A stretch of 64,000 nucleotides of DNA from assembly GCA_046760445.1 (NCBI GenBank), contig JBHIEE010000001.1, positions 27,430 through 91,429 of the forward strand, in the 5' to 3' direction. Below are positions 1-7,068 of this stretch, one piece after another; position 1 is the first letter of the stretch; each line of letters opens with the position of its first letter. This stretch comes from JBHIEE01 sp046760445. Its GTDB lineage: Bacteria; Acidobacteriota; Aminicenantia; JdFR-78. The notes under the pieces are model-generated. The model was not told the origin of the DNA. It saw only the letters and a list, made by a program, of their open reading frames with translations, and did not search any database. A program made the translations under genes and the position numbers.

Positions 1-648
1 AGAGATAAGAATAAGGTTTTTGTTTTCTTTTCGTGGTTGGTAAATTACTGGGTTAAACCAGAAAGATTGAACTTTTTTAGTTCCTTTTGTGAGTAAATAA
101 AGATGAACTTTTTTCCCTTTTAAATAAGATAAGTCAATTTTTCTAAGAGGAAATATTTTGTTTTCTTTAGTAGTAATAGTTTTTTTAAATAAATAATTTG
201 TTTTGTTTTTCTCAACAAGAATAATTTCAAATTCTACCTGACTGAAGTAAGTTTGTTTGGAGGAAGTTAGCACTCCATATCCAAATTCTAAGATTCCATT
301 TTTGGGCAGCTTCACTTCAAATTTAAATAGACTTTTCGGTGGAGCAAATAAAGTGTTCAGTTCTGTCCCACCTATTTTTAATTTTCTTTTAATTAAAAAT
401 GGATTTCCAGTCTTGCTTGAAGCTTCAATTAATGGCCTGCTGGATAACACTTCCCTTAGGTAGGTGGTTTTTACATTTAAAGTTTTCAAAGGACTGTGAA
501 TAACATTTTCTTTGCTTAACTGGTCGATCAGTCGAAAGACTGTGAATTTTTCAGAAGAAATGCGGAAGCAACAGGTAAAATTTATAGTAAGCCAGCCTAA
601 AACAACTGAAATGATCGTTAACCTTAGTTTAGTGTTTTTTAAACTCAT
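1..648 (-). CDS. Probable sulfatase, N-terminal part only (runs off the left edge)
   Basis: Reading the minus strand from the ATG at 648 gives 216 codons with no stop down to base 1, so the gene continues outside the window. It starts with a short basic and hydrophobic segment (about residues 8-22) ending in Thr-Cys-Cys, which could be an export signal, although the lipobox is not canonical. Residues 30-200 look like a beta-rich exported domain. The last visible residues read PRKENKNLILIS, which resembles the first strand of the sulfatase / alkaline-phosphatase fold; in that family the metal-binding Asp-Thr-Leu-Arg follows directly. The active site lies outside the window, so the family call is inference. 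The ATG is 4 bases past the stop of the glycosylase gene, suggesting one transcript. Confidence 0.5.
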   Translation of the reverse strand, partial: MSLKNTKLRLTIISVVLGWLTINFTCCFRISSEKFTVFRLIDQLSKENVIHSPLKTLNVKTTYLREVLSSRPLIEASSKTGNPFLIKRKLKIGGTELNTLFAPPKSLFKFEVKLPKNGILEFGYGVLTSSKQTYFSQVEFEIILVEKNKTNYLFKKTITTKENKIFPLRKIDLSYLKGKKVHLYLLTKGTKKVQSFWFNPVIYQPRKENKNLILIS

Positions 649-652
649 ATTC

Positions 653-1231
653 TTATTTTTTAGAGATAAAAGGACTCCCTTTTAAATAACCCCGCCATAG
701 TCTGTCAGTGCCCTCTTTAATACCTATTCGCGGTCTCCAGACCAATTCTTTCTTAAAAGATTTCCCTTTCTCCACAAAAAGTGGGGAGTAAGAGGAAGTT
801 AAATCCAGACCATTTAAAGAATCATCAATAGCAAAGGCTTGAGTTAATTTTCCGGGTCCAGAAGTTAAATTGGATAAATCGTTGGTTTTTCTTCTTTCTT
901 TCATTAATTCAATTCCTTCTAATGGTTCAACAGTTCTAATTAAAATTGCTGCCGGGAAATTTTCTTTTTCGGTAATAATATTAAGCAAATAATACATTCC
1001 ATAAGTCAAGTAAATAAATGATCTGCCCGGTGAGTGATAAAGAGAGTTGCTTTTTTTGGTTCTTCCTCTGAAAGCAAAACTGGCTGGATCGTCTTCTCCG
1101 CGATAAACTTCTACTTCGACGATCATTCCAGAAGTAGTTCCTTGAAGAGATTTTCTGACTAAAATATGTCCAATAATCTCCTCAGCAACTTCTAAACTTG
1201 GACGATTATAAAATGCTCTCTTTAAAATCAT
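653..1231 (-). CDS. mpg: DNA-3-methyladenine glycosylase (AAG/MPG family)
   Basis: Base-excision repair enzyme that removes alkylated purines such as 3-methyladenine from DNA by cleaving the glycosidic bond. The 192 residues match the usual length of bacterial AAG-family proteins. Visible family blocks are VEVEVYRGEDDPASFAFRG near residue 40 (its Glu is the expected catalytic base), the strand GRSFIYLTYGMYYLLNI near 90, and the AAILIRTVEPLEG block near 115, with LTSGPGKLTQAF near 145. The downstream neighbour begins 4 bases after its stop, and the upstream unknown gene ends 16 bases before its start, so it probably lies inside a small minus-strand operon. No anomalies seen. Confidence 0.9.
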   Translation of the reverse strand: MILKRAFYNRPSLEVAEEIIGHILVRKSLQGTTSGMIVEVEVYRGEDDPASFAFRGRTKKSNSLYHSPGRSFIYLTYGMYYLLNIITEKENFPAAILIRTVEPLEGIELMKERRKTNDLSNLTSGPGKLTQAFAIDDSLNGLDLTSSYSPLFVEKGKSFKKELVWRPRIGIKEGTDRLWRGYLKGSPFISKK

Positions 1232-1246
1232 CGATATTATATTATT

Positions 1247-1699
1247 TTATTTTTCGATTAATTTCCATCTTTCTACTGTCCAGCCATTCTCGTCCTGGAT
1301 CGGCGAACCAATCATTTCTACATTTAAATTAAAAAGTTTATTCAGAGCAGCCACTATAAGAGAAGTAGAAATATGAGGAGGAACATAATTCTCTTTGATT
1401 AATCTAAAAGCTGATTTTAAGATAGAAGGATTTCTCATCTTATATTCAATTTCGTCTTTTTTTGTAAAAACGATTTCAATTTTCTCAATATAACCAACTT
1501 CTTCCAAGTATTTGGTTAGAGCAGCTAAGACTTCATTAATTTTGCCTTTTTTAAGGTTGAGCTGGTTGTTGAGTTCAGAAAAAAGTATTTCTCCTGATCT
1601 CCAGACTACTTTCCAGGCTTTTTCTCCCCATAACTCTCCAATTGCTCGATAAATAGAATACATCTCCAGGTCAAAAAAATCTTGATTTATTCCTTTCAT
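1247..1699 (-). CDS. Conserved-looking unknown protein, possibly V4R-like
   Basis: A 150-residue soluble protein that I do not recognise with certainty. Its order of elements (a helix with GELWGEKAWKVVWRSGE, a middle alpha/beta stretch, then a C-terminal ...NVEMIGSPIQDENGWTVERW... segment) is reminiscent of small V4R / hydrocarbon-binding domains. In those, an early Gly-Glu-x-Ala helix precedes a C-terminal beta segment with conserved polar residues. No catalytic motif, membrane segment or signal peptide is present. It sits 16 bases upstream of the glycosylase gene and is likely co-transcribed with it. The fold suggestion is weak and needs a profile search. Confidence 0.6.
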   Translation of the reverse strand: MKGINQDFFDLEMYSIYRAIGELWGEKAWKVVWRSGEILFSELNNQLNLKKGKINEVLAALTKYLEEVGYIEKIEIVFTKKDEIEYKMRNPSILKSAFRLIKENYVPPHISTSLIVAALNKLFNLNVEMIGSPIQDENGWTVERWKLIEK

Positions 1700-1843
1700 T
1701 TTTTAATTCCTTCCAGAAATTTCCATTTCACTTGGGGGTTTATTATATTTATAAATGCATAGATAATCAATTTTCCTGGGGCTGGATATATGAGAAAATT
1801 AATATTTCACGGCATTTAGAGATTAGTTAAATTAGAAGAGACT

Positions 1844-2554
1844 TTATCCGCTGTAGTATTTCAGGGCAAGAATTCCCAGAATACTGTAAATTATGCTTTT
1901 TACCAGCCAGAACCCAAAGGAAATAAATAAAGATTTTTTTAATGGAAGTTTGAAAACATGAGCAATACCATAGCCTAATACTCCGAACATCCAGAGCTGA
2001 AAAAAATCAAACTGAGATAGAATAGTATATAAAGGAGAGGTTACTTCCAGGTGGGGAAAGAAGATGGGCAATCCAGTACTTGTTTGGAAAACTGATTTCT
2101 TGGAAATTATTAGAAAATACCTGACTATATTCCCAAATATCCGATCAATATAAGCAGCTTGCAGAAAAGAAGAAAAAAGTTGTTTGAAATTTCCCTGGGT
2201 AGAAAAGATTCGACCTGCTCCAAAGAGTATTCCACTCGAGAGGAGAAAGCCAAGGATAGCGCCAATTGGAGTCATAATTAAAGCTTGGATTATTCTTCCT
2301 TTTTGAGATGGGTTTTCCAGTCTTTCTATCATTTGGTTGAATCTTTCTTCACCCATTCTTTCTTGAAGTTTAACATTATCTTTTAAAAGCACTAATCTAT
2401 CTTTGGTCGAGTAGGAAGTGGTTAAATAAGAGAAGAAAATCAAAACAATTAATAAAAGCACAAGTTCTGTTCTCCAAGTTGGTTTTTCTGAAATAGATTT
2501 AAAAGTTGAATCTGGATTTAAAAAAACACCAAAAAAGCGTTGAAAAAAGCTCAT
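1844..2554 (-). CDS. Yip1-domain family integral membrane protein
   Basis: A 236-residue membrane protein. Residues 1-25 form the amphipathic start typical of bacterial Yip1-domain proteins (MSFFQRFFGVFLNPDSTF, then an Ile-Ser-Glu-Lys-Pro-Thr-Trp segment). About five hydrophobic segments follow, near residues 30-48, 95-115, 125-150, 185-205 and 210-232. The biochemical role of bacterial Yip1 proteins is not settled. It lies downstream of an ABC ATPase and a membrane-fusion protein on the same strand but is separated from them by 250 bases of repeat-like sequence. Membership of that transport system is therefore possible but not shown. Confidence 0.7.
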   Translation of the reverse strand: MSFFQRFFGVFLNPDSTFKSISEKPTWRTELVLLLIVLIFFSYLTTSYSTKDRLVLLKDNVKLQERMGEERFNQMIERLENPSQKGRIIQALIMTPIGAILGFLLSSGILFGAGRIFSTQGNFKQLFSSFLQAAYIDRIFGNIVRYFLIISKKSVFQTSTGLPIFFPHLEVTSPLYTILSQFDFFQLWMFGVLGYGIAHVFKLPLKKSLFISFGFWLVKSIIYSILGILALKYYSG

Positions 2555-2577
2555 TTTTTTCTCCTAAAGAGGATTTA

Positions 2578-2770
2578 GATGTTGTCAAATTTAACCACAG
2601 AGGCCACCTGCTTTAATAAATCCCAAATACCAAGCCCCGTAGTCCCGAGTACTCGGGATGTACGGGGCAAGCACCAAATACCAAACAATATCCAATAACC
2701 TAATACCAAACGTAAACTTTGTCTGTGAAGTGTAAAGTGTAAGGTGTCATTTGTCACTTTACTCCTTACT
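2578..2770. repeat. Intergenic low-complexity repeat with a GC-rich palindrome
   Basis: The gap between the Yip1 gene and the ABC ATPase contains no convincing gene. It holds runs built from ACCAAATACC-like words, and a nested palindrome at 2634-2668: GCCCCGTA (2634-2641) pairs with TACGGGGC (2661-2668) around the perfect 16-base palindrome TCCCGAGTACTCGGGA (2643-2658). The opening TTGTCAAATTTAACCACAGA resembles TTGTCAAGCTTAATCACAGA at about 30716, and ACGGGGCAAGCA resembles ACAGGGCAAGCA near 30782. It therefore appears to belong to the repeat family seen elsewhere in the window. A 60-codon open frame over it is composed of repeat words and is not listed as a gene. Confidence 0.65.
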
Positions 2771-2805
2771 CTTTACGATTTACAGTTTTTGTAATTTGGA
2801 ATTTT

Positions 2806-3510
2806 TCATTGTATTCTGCTATATGTTCTTCCTTCTTCCTTTTCAATTACTCCATCTCTCAAGTAAATAATTCTTTCCGTAGAGGAAGCTACTTCTTTGT
2901 TATGAGAGACAAGGATGATTGTATTACCTTGAGAATGGATTTTTTTAAAAAGATTGAGAATTTCTTTCCCTGTTCGGGAATCAAGATTTCCAGTTGGTTC
3001 ATCAGCTAACAATAGTGAAGGATTATTAACTAAAGCTCGGGCAATGGCGACTCGCTGCCTTTCTCCGCCAGAGAGCTCACTCGGGCGATGATTCATTCTA
3101 TCTTCCAGCTCGACTAACTTCAGGGCATTCCTGGTTCTTTCTATTCTTTCTGATTTTGGGGTGCCATTATAGATTAAAGGTAATTCAACATTTCGAAAAG
3201 CTGTTGCTCTGGGAAGGAGATTAAATACCTGAAACACAAAACCAATTTCTTTATTTCTAATATAAGCCAGCTCATTTTCATTTAATAAACTGACCAATTT
3301 ACCATTTAAATAGTATTCGCCTTTAGTTGGGGTATCAAGACATCCAATAAGATTCATAAGAGTTGATTTTCCGGAGCCTGAAGGGCCCATAATGGCAACG
3401 AGTTCATTTTTTTCAATAGAAAAAGTTATTCCCTGCAAAGCTGGAACTTCTGTTTTGCCCAATTGATATATTTTCCATAAGTTAATCGTTCTTATCAAAG
3501 GATCACTCAT
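2806..3510 (-). CDS. ABC transporter ATP-binding protein, MacB/LolD type
   Basis: A 234-residue ATPase of the MacB/LolD class that powers extrusion or lipoprotein-release machines at the inner membrane. Walker A is GPSGSGKST (about residues 41-49), the signature is LSGGERQR (about 145), Walker B is [12 protein letters not shown] (about 165), and the switch histidine is in LVSHN (about 203). It follows the membrane-fusion protein by 39 bases, the usual adaptor-ATPase order. The FtsX-type permease expected next is absent: the next 295 bases are repeat sequence, then a Yip1-like gene. The permease may be encoded elsewhere or have been lost. Confidence 0.93.
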   Translation of the reverse strand: MSDPLIRTINLWKIYQLGKTEVPALQGITFSIEKNELVAIMGPSGSGKSTLMNLIGCLDTPTKGEYYLNGKLVSLLNENELAYIRNKEIGFVFQVFNLLPRATAFRNVELPLIYNGTPKSERIERTRNALKLVELEDRMNHRPSELSGGERQRVAIARALVNNPSLLLADEPTGNLDSRTGKEILNLFKKIHSQGNTIILVSHNKEVASSTERIIYLRDGVIEKEEGRTYSRIQ

Positions 3511-3549
3511 TTTCTTTCCTTTTTAACTCTGTATTCAAAATAATGCGCA

Positions 3550-4746
3550 TTAGGAAGAAGACTTTTCCTCAGATTTAATCAAACGGCCATCTTTTAATTG
3601 TCGAAGAGCACTGTAGGGACCAACGATTACTTCTTGCCCTTCCTTCAGGCCTGATTTTATTTCTACCATCATTTCTCCCATAATTCCTTTTTCAACTGGT
3701 TGAAAATAGGCTCTACCTTCTTTAACAATATAGACCCCTTCTTTTTCTTCCTTCTTTTTGTCCTCTTTTTCCTCTTCTTTTAATACTAAAGAGGAAATAG
3801 GCACAGCTAATACATTTTCTCTTTTGGCAGTAATTATATCAGCTGAAGCAGAAAGTCCTGGCTTAAGAGTCTTTGGAGAATCAATAAGTGTAATAACCAC
3901 TTTGAAATCTTTTGCTTCTTCACTGGTTACCTGACCTAATTTTGCCAAGGCTGAACTTCCCACTTCTGTTACTTTTCCCTTAATTATTCTCTCCGGAAGA
4001 GCATCTACCCTCACTTCAGATGGCTGTTCAAGTTCAACAGCAATGACATCTGTTTCATCAACTTCGACTTCAACTTCCATAACAGAGAGATCTGCAATAG
4101 TCATTAATACTGTTCCTGGATTGTTCATTGTCCCGGTTATCACTACTTCTCCTTCTTCAATCCGCAAGCTGGTAATAATTCCATCAATGGGCGAGTGATA
4201 AACGGTTTTATTTAGATTATCAAGAGAGCTTTGCAGAGAGGCCTTTGCTTCATCAATCCGATGGGTAATTGCTTGATAACTGGCTAAGGAAATTTCATGC
4301 TGAGTCTTGGCATTTTCTAATTGTTCATCAGAAATTAGATTTTCCCGATGAAGTTTCTTTGCCCTTTGATAGGCTTGTTCGTCCCTTTTTAGTCTTGCTC
4401 GGGCTTGAATTAAATCAGCCTGTAAGGAGGCAATCATTGCTCTATCCCGTTCGACATAAGCCTCATATTGGGTTGAATCGAGTTTCAAAAGAAAATCTCC
4501 CTTATTGACATACTGTCCTTCTTCTACTCCGATTTTAACTACTCTTCCCGGAATATGAGCACTGATATTGATATTTTTCCTTGGTTTGACTTCTCCTGAA
4601 GCTGAAACAATAGAGGTCAGATTATGTGTTTTTACTTTTTCTATTTTCACTTTAATTGCTCTCTCTCGTTGGACTTGTAAATTGAAAAATATTATCAGAG
4701 CAATTATCACAATCACAATTAAGCCAATAATTACTTTTTTCTTCAT
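3550..4746 (-). CDS. HlyD/MacA-type periplasmic adaptor (membrane-fusion protein)
   Basis: A 398-residue adaptor that would bridge an inner-membrane transporter to an outer-membrane channel. An N-terminal anchor helix (residues 4-22) is followed by a barrel/lipoyl half (ASGEVKPRKNINISAHIPGR, near 50). Next comes a long coiled-coil hairpin (about 95-190), the second lipoyl half (VYHSPIDGIITSLRIEEGE), a beta-barrel, and a membrane-proximal domain with a charged Lys/Glu insert near 325. The start is supported by AGGAGG eight bases before the ATG. It is the first gene of a minus-strand unit with the ABC ATPase. Two inverted repeats lie in its upstream region. The transported substrate cannot be told from sequence. 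Confidence 0.9.
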   Translation of the reverse strand: MKKKVIIGLIVIVIIALIIFFNLQVQRERAIKVKIEKVKTHNLTSIVSASGEVKPRKNINISAHIPGRVVKIGVEEGQYVNKGDFLLKLDSTQYEAYVERDRAMIASLQADLIQARARLKRDEQAYQRAKKLHRENLISDEQLENAKTQHEISLASYQAITHRIDEAKASLQSSLDNLNKTVYHSPIDGIITSLRIEEGEVVITGTMNNPGTVLMTIADLSVMEVEVEVDETDVIAVELEQPSEVRVDALPERIIKGKVTEVGSSALAKLGQVTSEEAKDFKVVITLIDSPKTLKPGLSASADIITAKRENVLAVPISSLVLKEEEKEDKKKEEKEGVYIVKEGRAYFQPVEKGIMGEMMVEIKSGLKEGQEVIVGPYSALRQLKDGRLIKSEEKSSS

Positions 4747-4808
4747 TCTTTCGTTCCTCCTAACATCATATTATAATACGAGAGATTTTTCAAAAAGTTT
4801 AGCTCTTT

Positions 4809-4843
4809 CAAGATAGTCAGCCTGTTTACCCCTGACTATCTTG
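4809..4843. promoter_or_regulatory. Perfect 12-bp inverted repeat in a divergent intergenic region
   Basis: CAAGATAGTCAG (4809-4820) and CTGACTATCTTG (4832-4843) are exact reverse complements separated by 11 bases. The element lies 63 bases upstream of the adaptor gene start (minus strand) and 113 bases before the plus-strand phosphatase gene. No gene ends here, so a terminator role is unlikely. An operator or the end of a small mobile element are both possible. Confidence 0.5.
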
Positions 4844-4871
4844 TTTTACAATGAAATTTTACATTTTTACC

Positions 4872-4902
4872 CAATATCGGAATTTGAAAAATTCCGATAT
4901 TG
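4872..4902. promoter_or_regulatory. Perfect 14-bp inverted repeat, 3-base loop
   Basis: CAATATCGGAATTT (4872-4885) and AAATTCCGATATTG (4889-4902) are exact reverse complements around GAA. This is the strongest hairpin seen in the window. It sits in the divergent region between the adaptor and phosphatase genes, upstream of the candidate phosphatase promoter. With no converging transcript and no trailing T run on either side, it looks more like an operator or cruciform than a terminator. Confidence 0.55.
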
Positions 4903-4916
4903 AAATCTATTGATTC

Positions 4917-4945
4917 TTGCTTCATATCAGAATAATTGATATTAT
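4917..4945 (+). promoter_or_regulatory. Candidate sigma-70 promoter for the inositol-phosphatase gene
   Basis: TTGCTT (4917-4922), a 17-base spacer, and TATTAT (4940-4945). The start codon is only about 10 bases after the -10 box, so the transcript would have almost no leader. Either the mRNA is nearly leaderless or the true promoter lies further upstream. The match is modest in an AT-rich background. Confidence 0.3.
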
Positions 4946-4955
4946 TTAGGATACA

Positions 4956-5747
4956 ATGGTTAAGTACTTGAAGATAGCTAAGAAAGTAGTTAAAGAAGCA
5001 GGAAAGATTTTAAAGGAAAATTTATCTCGAGAGATGAAAGTTGAGTATAAAGGAGAGGTTAATTTAGTTACTTCCCAAGACAAATTATCCCAGGAAATTA
5101 TTTATCAGAAATTGAGCTCTCTTTTTCTAGAACATGATTTTTTAGCTGAAGAAGAGCTCGAAAAAATAAAGGGGTCAGAATTCAGATGGATAATAGATCC
5201 CTTAGATGGTACAACTAATTATGCTCATCGATTCCCCATTTTTTGCGTTTCAATTGCCTTAGAGTACCGAGGAAAAGTAATTTTAGGAACAATTTATAAT
5301 CCAATGCTAGATGAGTTATTTTGGGCAGTAAAGGGAGAGGGTGCCTTTTTGAATAATAAACCAATTAAAGTTTCCTCTACTCAAGAATTGGATAAAAGCT
5401 TACTGGCTACAGGATTTCCTTATGATTTAAGAGAGAGTGAGGAAAATAATATAAATCACTTTAATAATTTTCTTGTTCGAACTCAAGCCATAAGAAGATG
5501 TGGTTCAGCTGCTCTTGATCTTTGTTATGTGGCCTGTGGAAGATTTGATGGCTTTTGGGAGTTAAAGCTATTTCCATGGGATTTAGCTGCTGGAATACTT
5601 ATTGTTGAAGAGGCTGGAGGTCGGATTTCTGATTTTAGAGATAAAGAAGTTAATATATACGCAAAGGAAATTGTGGCGAGTAATGGCTTAATTCATCAAC
5701 AGATGATTGAAGTCTTGGATTTGGAAAACTATTCGGTTAAAAAATAA
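4956..5747 (+). CDS. suhB: Inositol-monophosphatase family phosphatase
   Basis: Mg-dependent phosphatase of the IMPase/SuhB family, 263 residues (family about 260). It hydrolyses inositol or related sugar phosphates; the exact substrate is uncertain. The metal-binding motifs are present: an EE pair in DFLAEEELE near residue 66, WIIDPLDGTTNYAH near 80, and WDLAAGILIVEEAGG near 210. Upstream of the ATG there is only a weak AGGA at about -7. It begins a plus-strand pair with the M48 protease 37 bases downstream. The gene symbol is by family resemblance only. Confidence 0.85.
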   Translation: MVKYLKIAKKVVKEAGKILKENLSREMKVEYKGEVNLVTSQDKLSQEIIYQKLSSLFLEHDFLAEEELEKIKGSEFRWIIDPLDGTTNYAHRFPIFCVSIALEYRGKVILGTIYNPMLDELFWAVKGEGAFLNNKPIKVSSTQELDKSLLATGFPYDLRESEENNINHFNNFLVRTQAIRRCGSAALDLCYVACGRFDGFWELKLFPWDLAAGILIVEEAGGRISDFRDKEVNIYAKEIVASNGLIHQQMIEVLDLENYSVKK

Positions 5748-5784
5748 GTGATTTGAATTAACAAATGAAGGGAAAGTTATAGAA

Positions 5785-7065
5785 ATGAAACTGTCGGGAA
5801 AACATAATCTAAAAATTATTCCGAGTTTAATTGTCTATTTTCTCTATTTGTGGTTGATGCGCTGTGCTCCGGTAAGGGGTCCTTGGGAAATTGAGGAAAG
5901 TAAAGTTGGTCATGGTTTCAATTTGATGTCAAAAGAAACAGAGATTGAATACAGCCAGCAAATAGTCAAGGATATAGAACAGGAAGTGGAGATTCTGGAT
6001 GACCCGGTTTCAAATAGATATATCACTTATCTTGGGGAAAGAATAGTTAGGAATACTCATCTTAAACATTTAGTCAAAGATTATGACTGGTCTTTCAAAA
6101 TAATTAATTCTTCAGTAGTAAATGCTTTTGCCACTTTAGGAGGGAAGATTTATATTAATCGAGGATTAATTGAAAAAGCCGAGAGTGAGGCAGAATTAGC
6201 AGGAGTAGTAGGGCATGAAATTGGACATGTAATGGGCAGGCACATCAGTCAGCAGATTTCAAAGATTGCCTTAATGAATTTATTAGTTCAAGCAGGGACT
6301 TTAATTATTGGTGGTGAGGGAAAAAAGATTCTTTCTGATATCTTTAAAACAGCAGGAGGAATAGGAACATTTTTTGCCAGCTTGAAATACTCCCGAGATG
6401 CGGAAAGAGAAGCAGATTACTTAGCTGTTCAGAACGTTCATGATGCAGGGATTGATCCTCGAGGGATGGTCACTTTTTTTTATCGACTTTTAGAAATAGA
6501 AAAGGAAAAGGGTGCATCTATTTGGTGGCTTTCTACTCATCCACCTACCCAAGAAAGGACTGAATGGGTTACTTTTCATATCGAGAACCTTCCCCGAAGC
6601 AAATATAAATCAGACGAGATCAACTTTAAGAAAGTAAAATTACATCTTCAATCCCTCCCTCCTCCAGTGGAGCCAAAGAAATCAGAAGTCTCTTCTCCAG
6701 AATTAGTGAAAACAGTCGCTGTGCATGGTAATTCAGGTTGGGTAGACACCGAGATAGATATTGAGAGTAATCAGGAAATATTTATTCAAGCATCAGGGGA
6801 AATTTGTTTACAGAAAGGAAATCCAAAAGCGTGGTGTGACCCAGATGGGTTGCCCTATAGAAGTATGCAACAGCCATTTCCTCAGCAAAATATTGGAGCA
6901 TTAATTGGAAAAATAGGGCGAGATGGCCTTGATTATTTCCTTGTTGGAACGAGAAATACGATTAAGATTTTGGAGGGGGGACGTCTATTCTTAGGAATTA
7001 ATGAAAATCTGATTAAAGATAATAGCGGTTCCTTTATAGTTAAGATTTATCTTCGGCCAAGTTAG
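5785..7065 (+). CDS. Exported M48-family zinc metalloprotease with C-terminal lectin-like domain
   Basis: A 426-residue exported protease. The N-terminus has a hydrophobic segment ending in a Cys (LWLMRC, Cys27), so it may be a lipoprotein, although Met-Arg before Cys is unusual. The M48 core shows zinc motif HEIGH (residues 144-148) in VVGHEIGHVMGRHIS and the third-ligand motif SRDAEREAD near 207. Family members such as BepA and LoiP act in envelope quality control. Residues about 310-425 form a second domain (GNSGWVDTEIDI, ASGEICLQ, LIGKIG, GGRLFLGINEN) resembling PA-IL/LecA-like beta-sandwich domains, which may bind glycans. The gene ends 3 bases before the convergent accC stop. Confidence 0.87.
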   Translation: MKLSGKHNLKIIPSLIVYFLYLWLMRCAPVRGPWEIEESKVGHGFNLMSKETEIEYSQQIVKDIEQEVEILDDPVSNRYITYLGERIVRNTHLKHLVKDYDWSFKIINSSVVNAFATLGGKIYINRGLIEKAESEAELAGVVGHEIGHVMGRHISQQISKIALMNLLVQAGTLIIGGEGKKILSDIFKTAGGIGTFFASLKYSRDAEREADYLAVQNVHDAGIDPRGMVTFFYRLLEIEKEKGASIWWLSTHPPTQERTEWVTFHIENLPRSKYKSDEINFKKVKLHLQSLPPPVEPKKSEVSSPELVKTVAVHGNSGWVDTEIDIESNQEIFIQASGEICLQKGNPKAWCDPDGLPYRSMQQPFPQQNIGALIGKIGRDGLDYFLVGTRNTIKILEGGRLFLGINENLIKDNSGSFIVKIYLRPS

Positions 7066-7068
7066 ATA

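Noticed and set aside
257..463. Open frame of 68 codons on the plus strand in the first 650 bases
   Set aside because: The opposite strand carries a continuous 216-codon frame with a sensible exported-protein sequence. The plus frame is its shadow.
2575..2757. Open frame of 60 codons on the minus strand between Yip1 and ABC genes
   Set aside because: It lies fully in repeat words (Tyr/Gly/Leu-rich shuffles from the low-complexity text), has no ribosome site and no family likeness.
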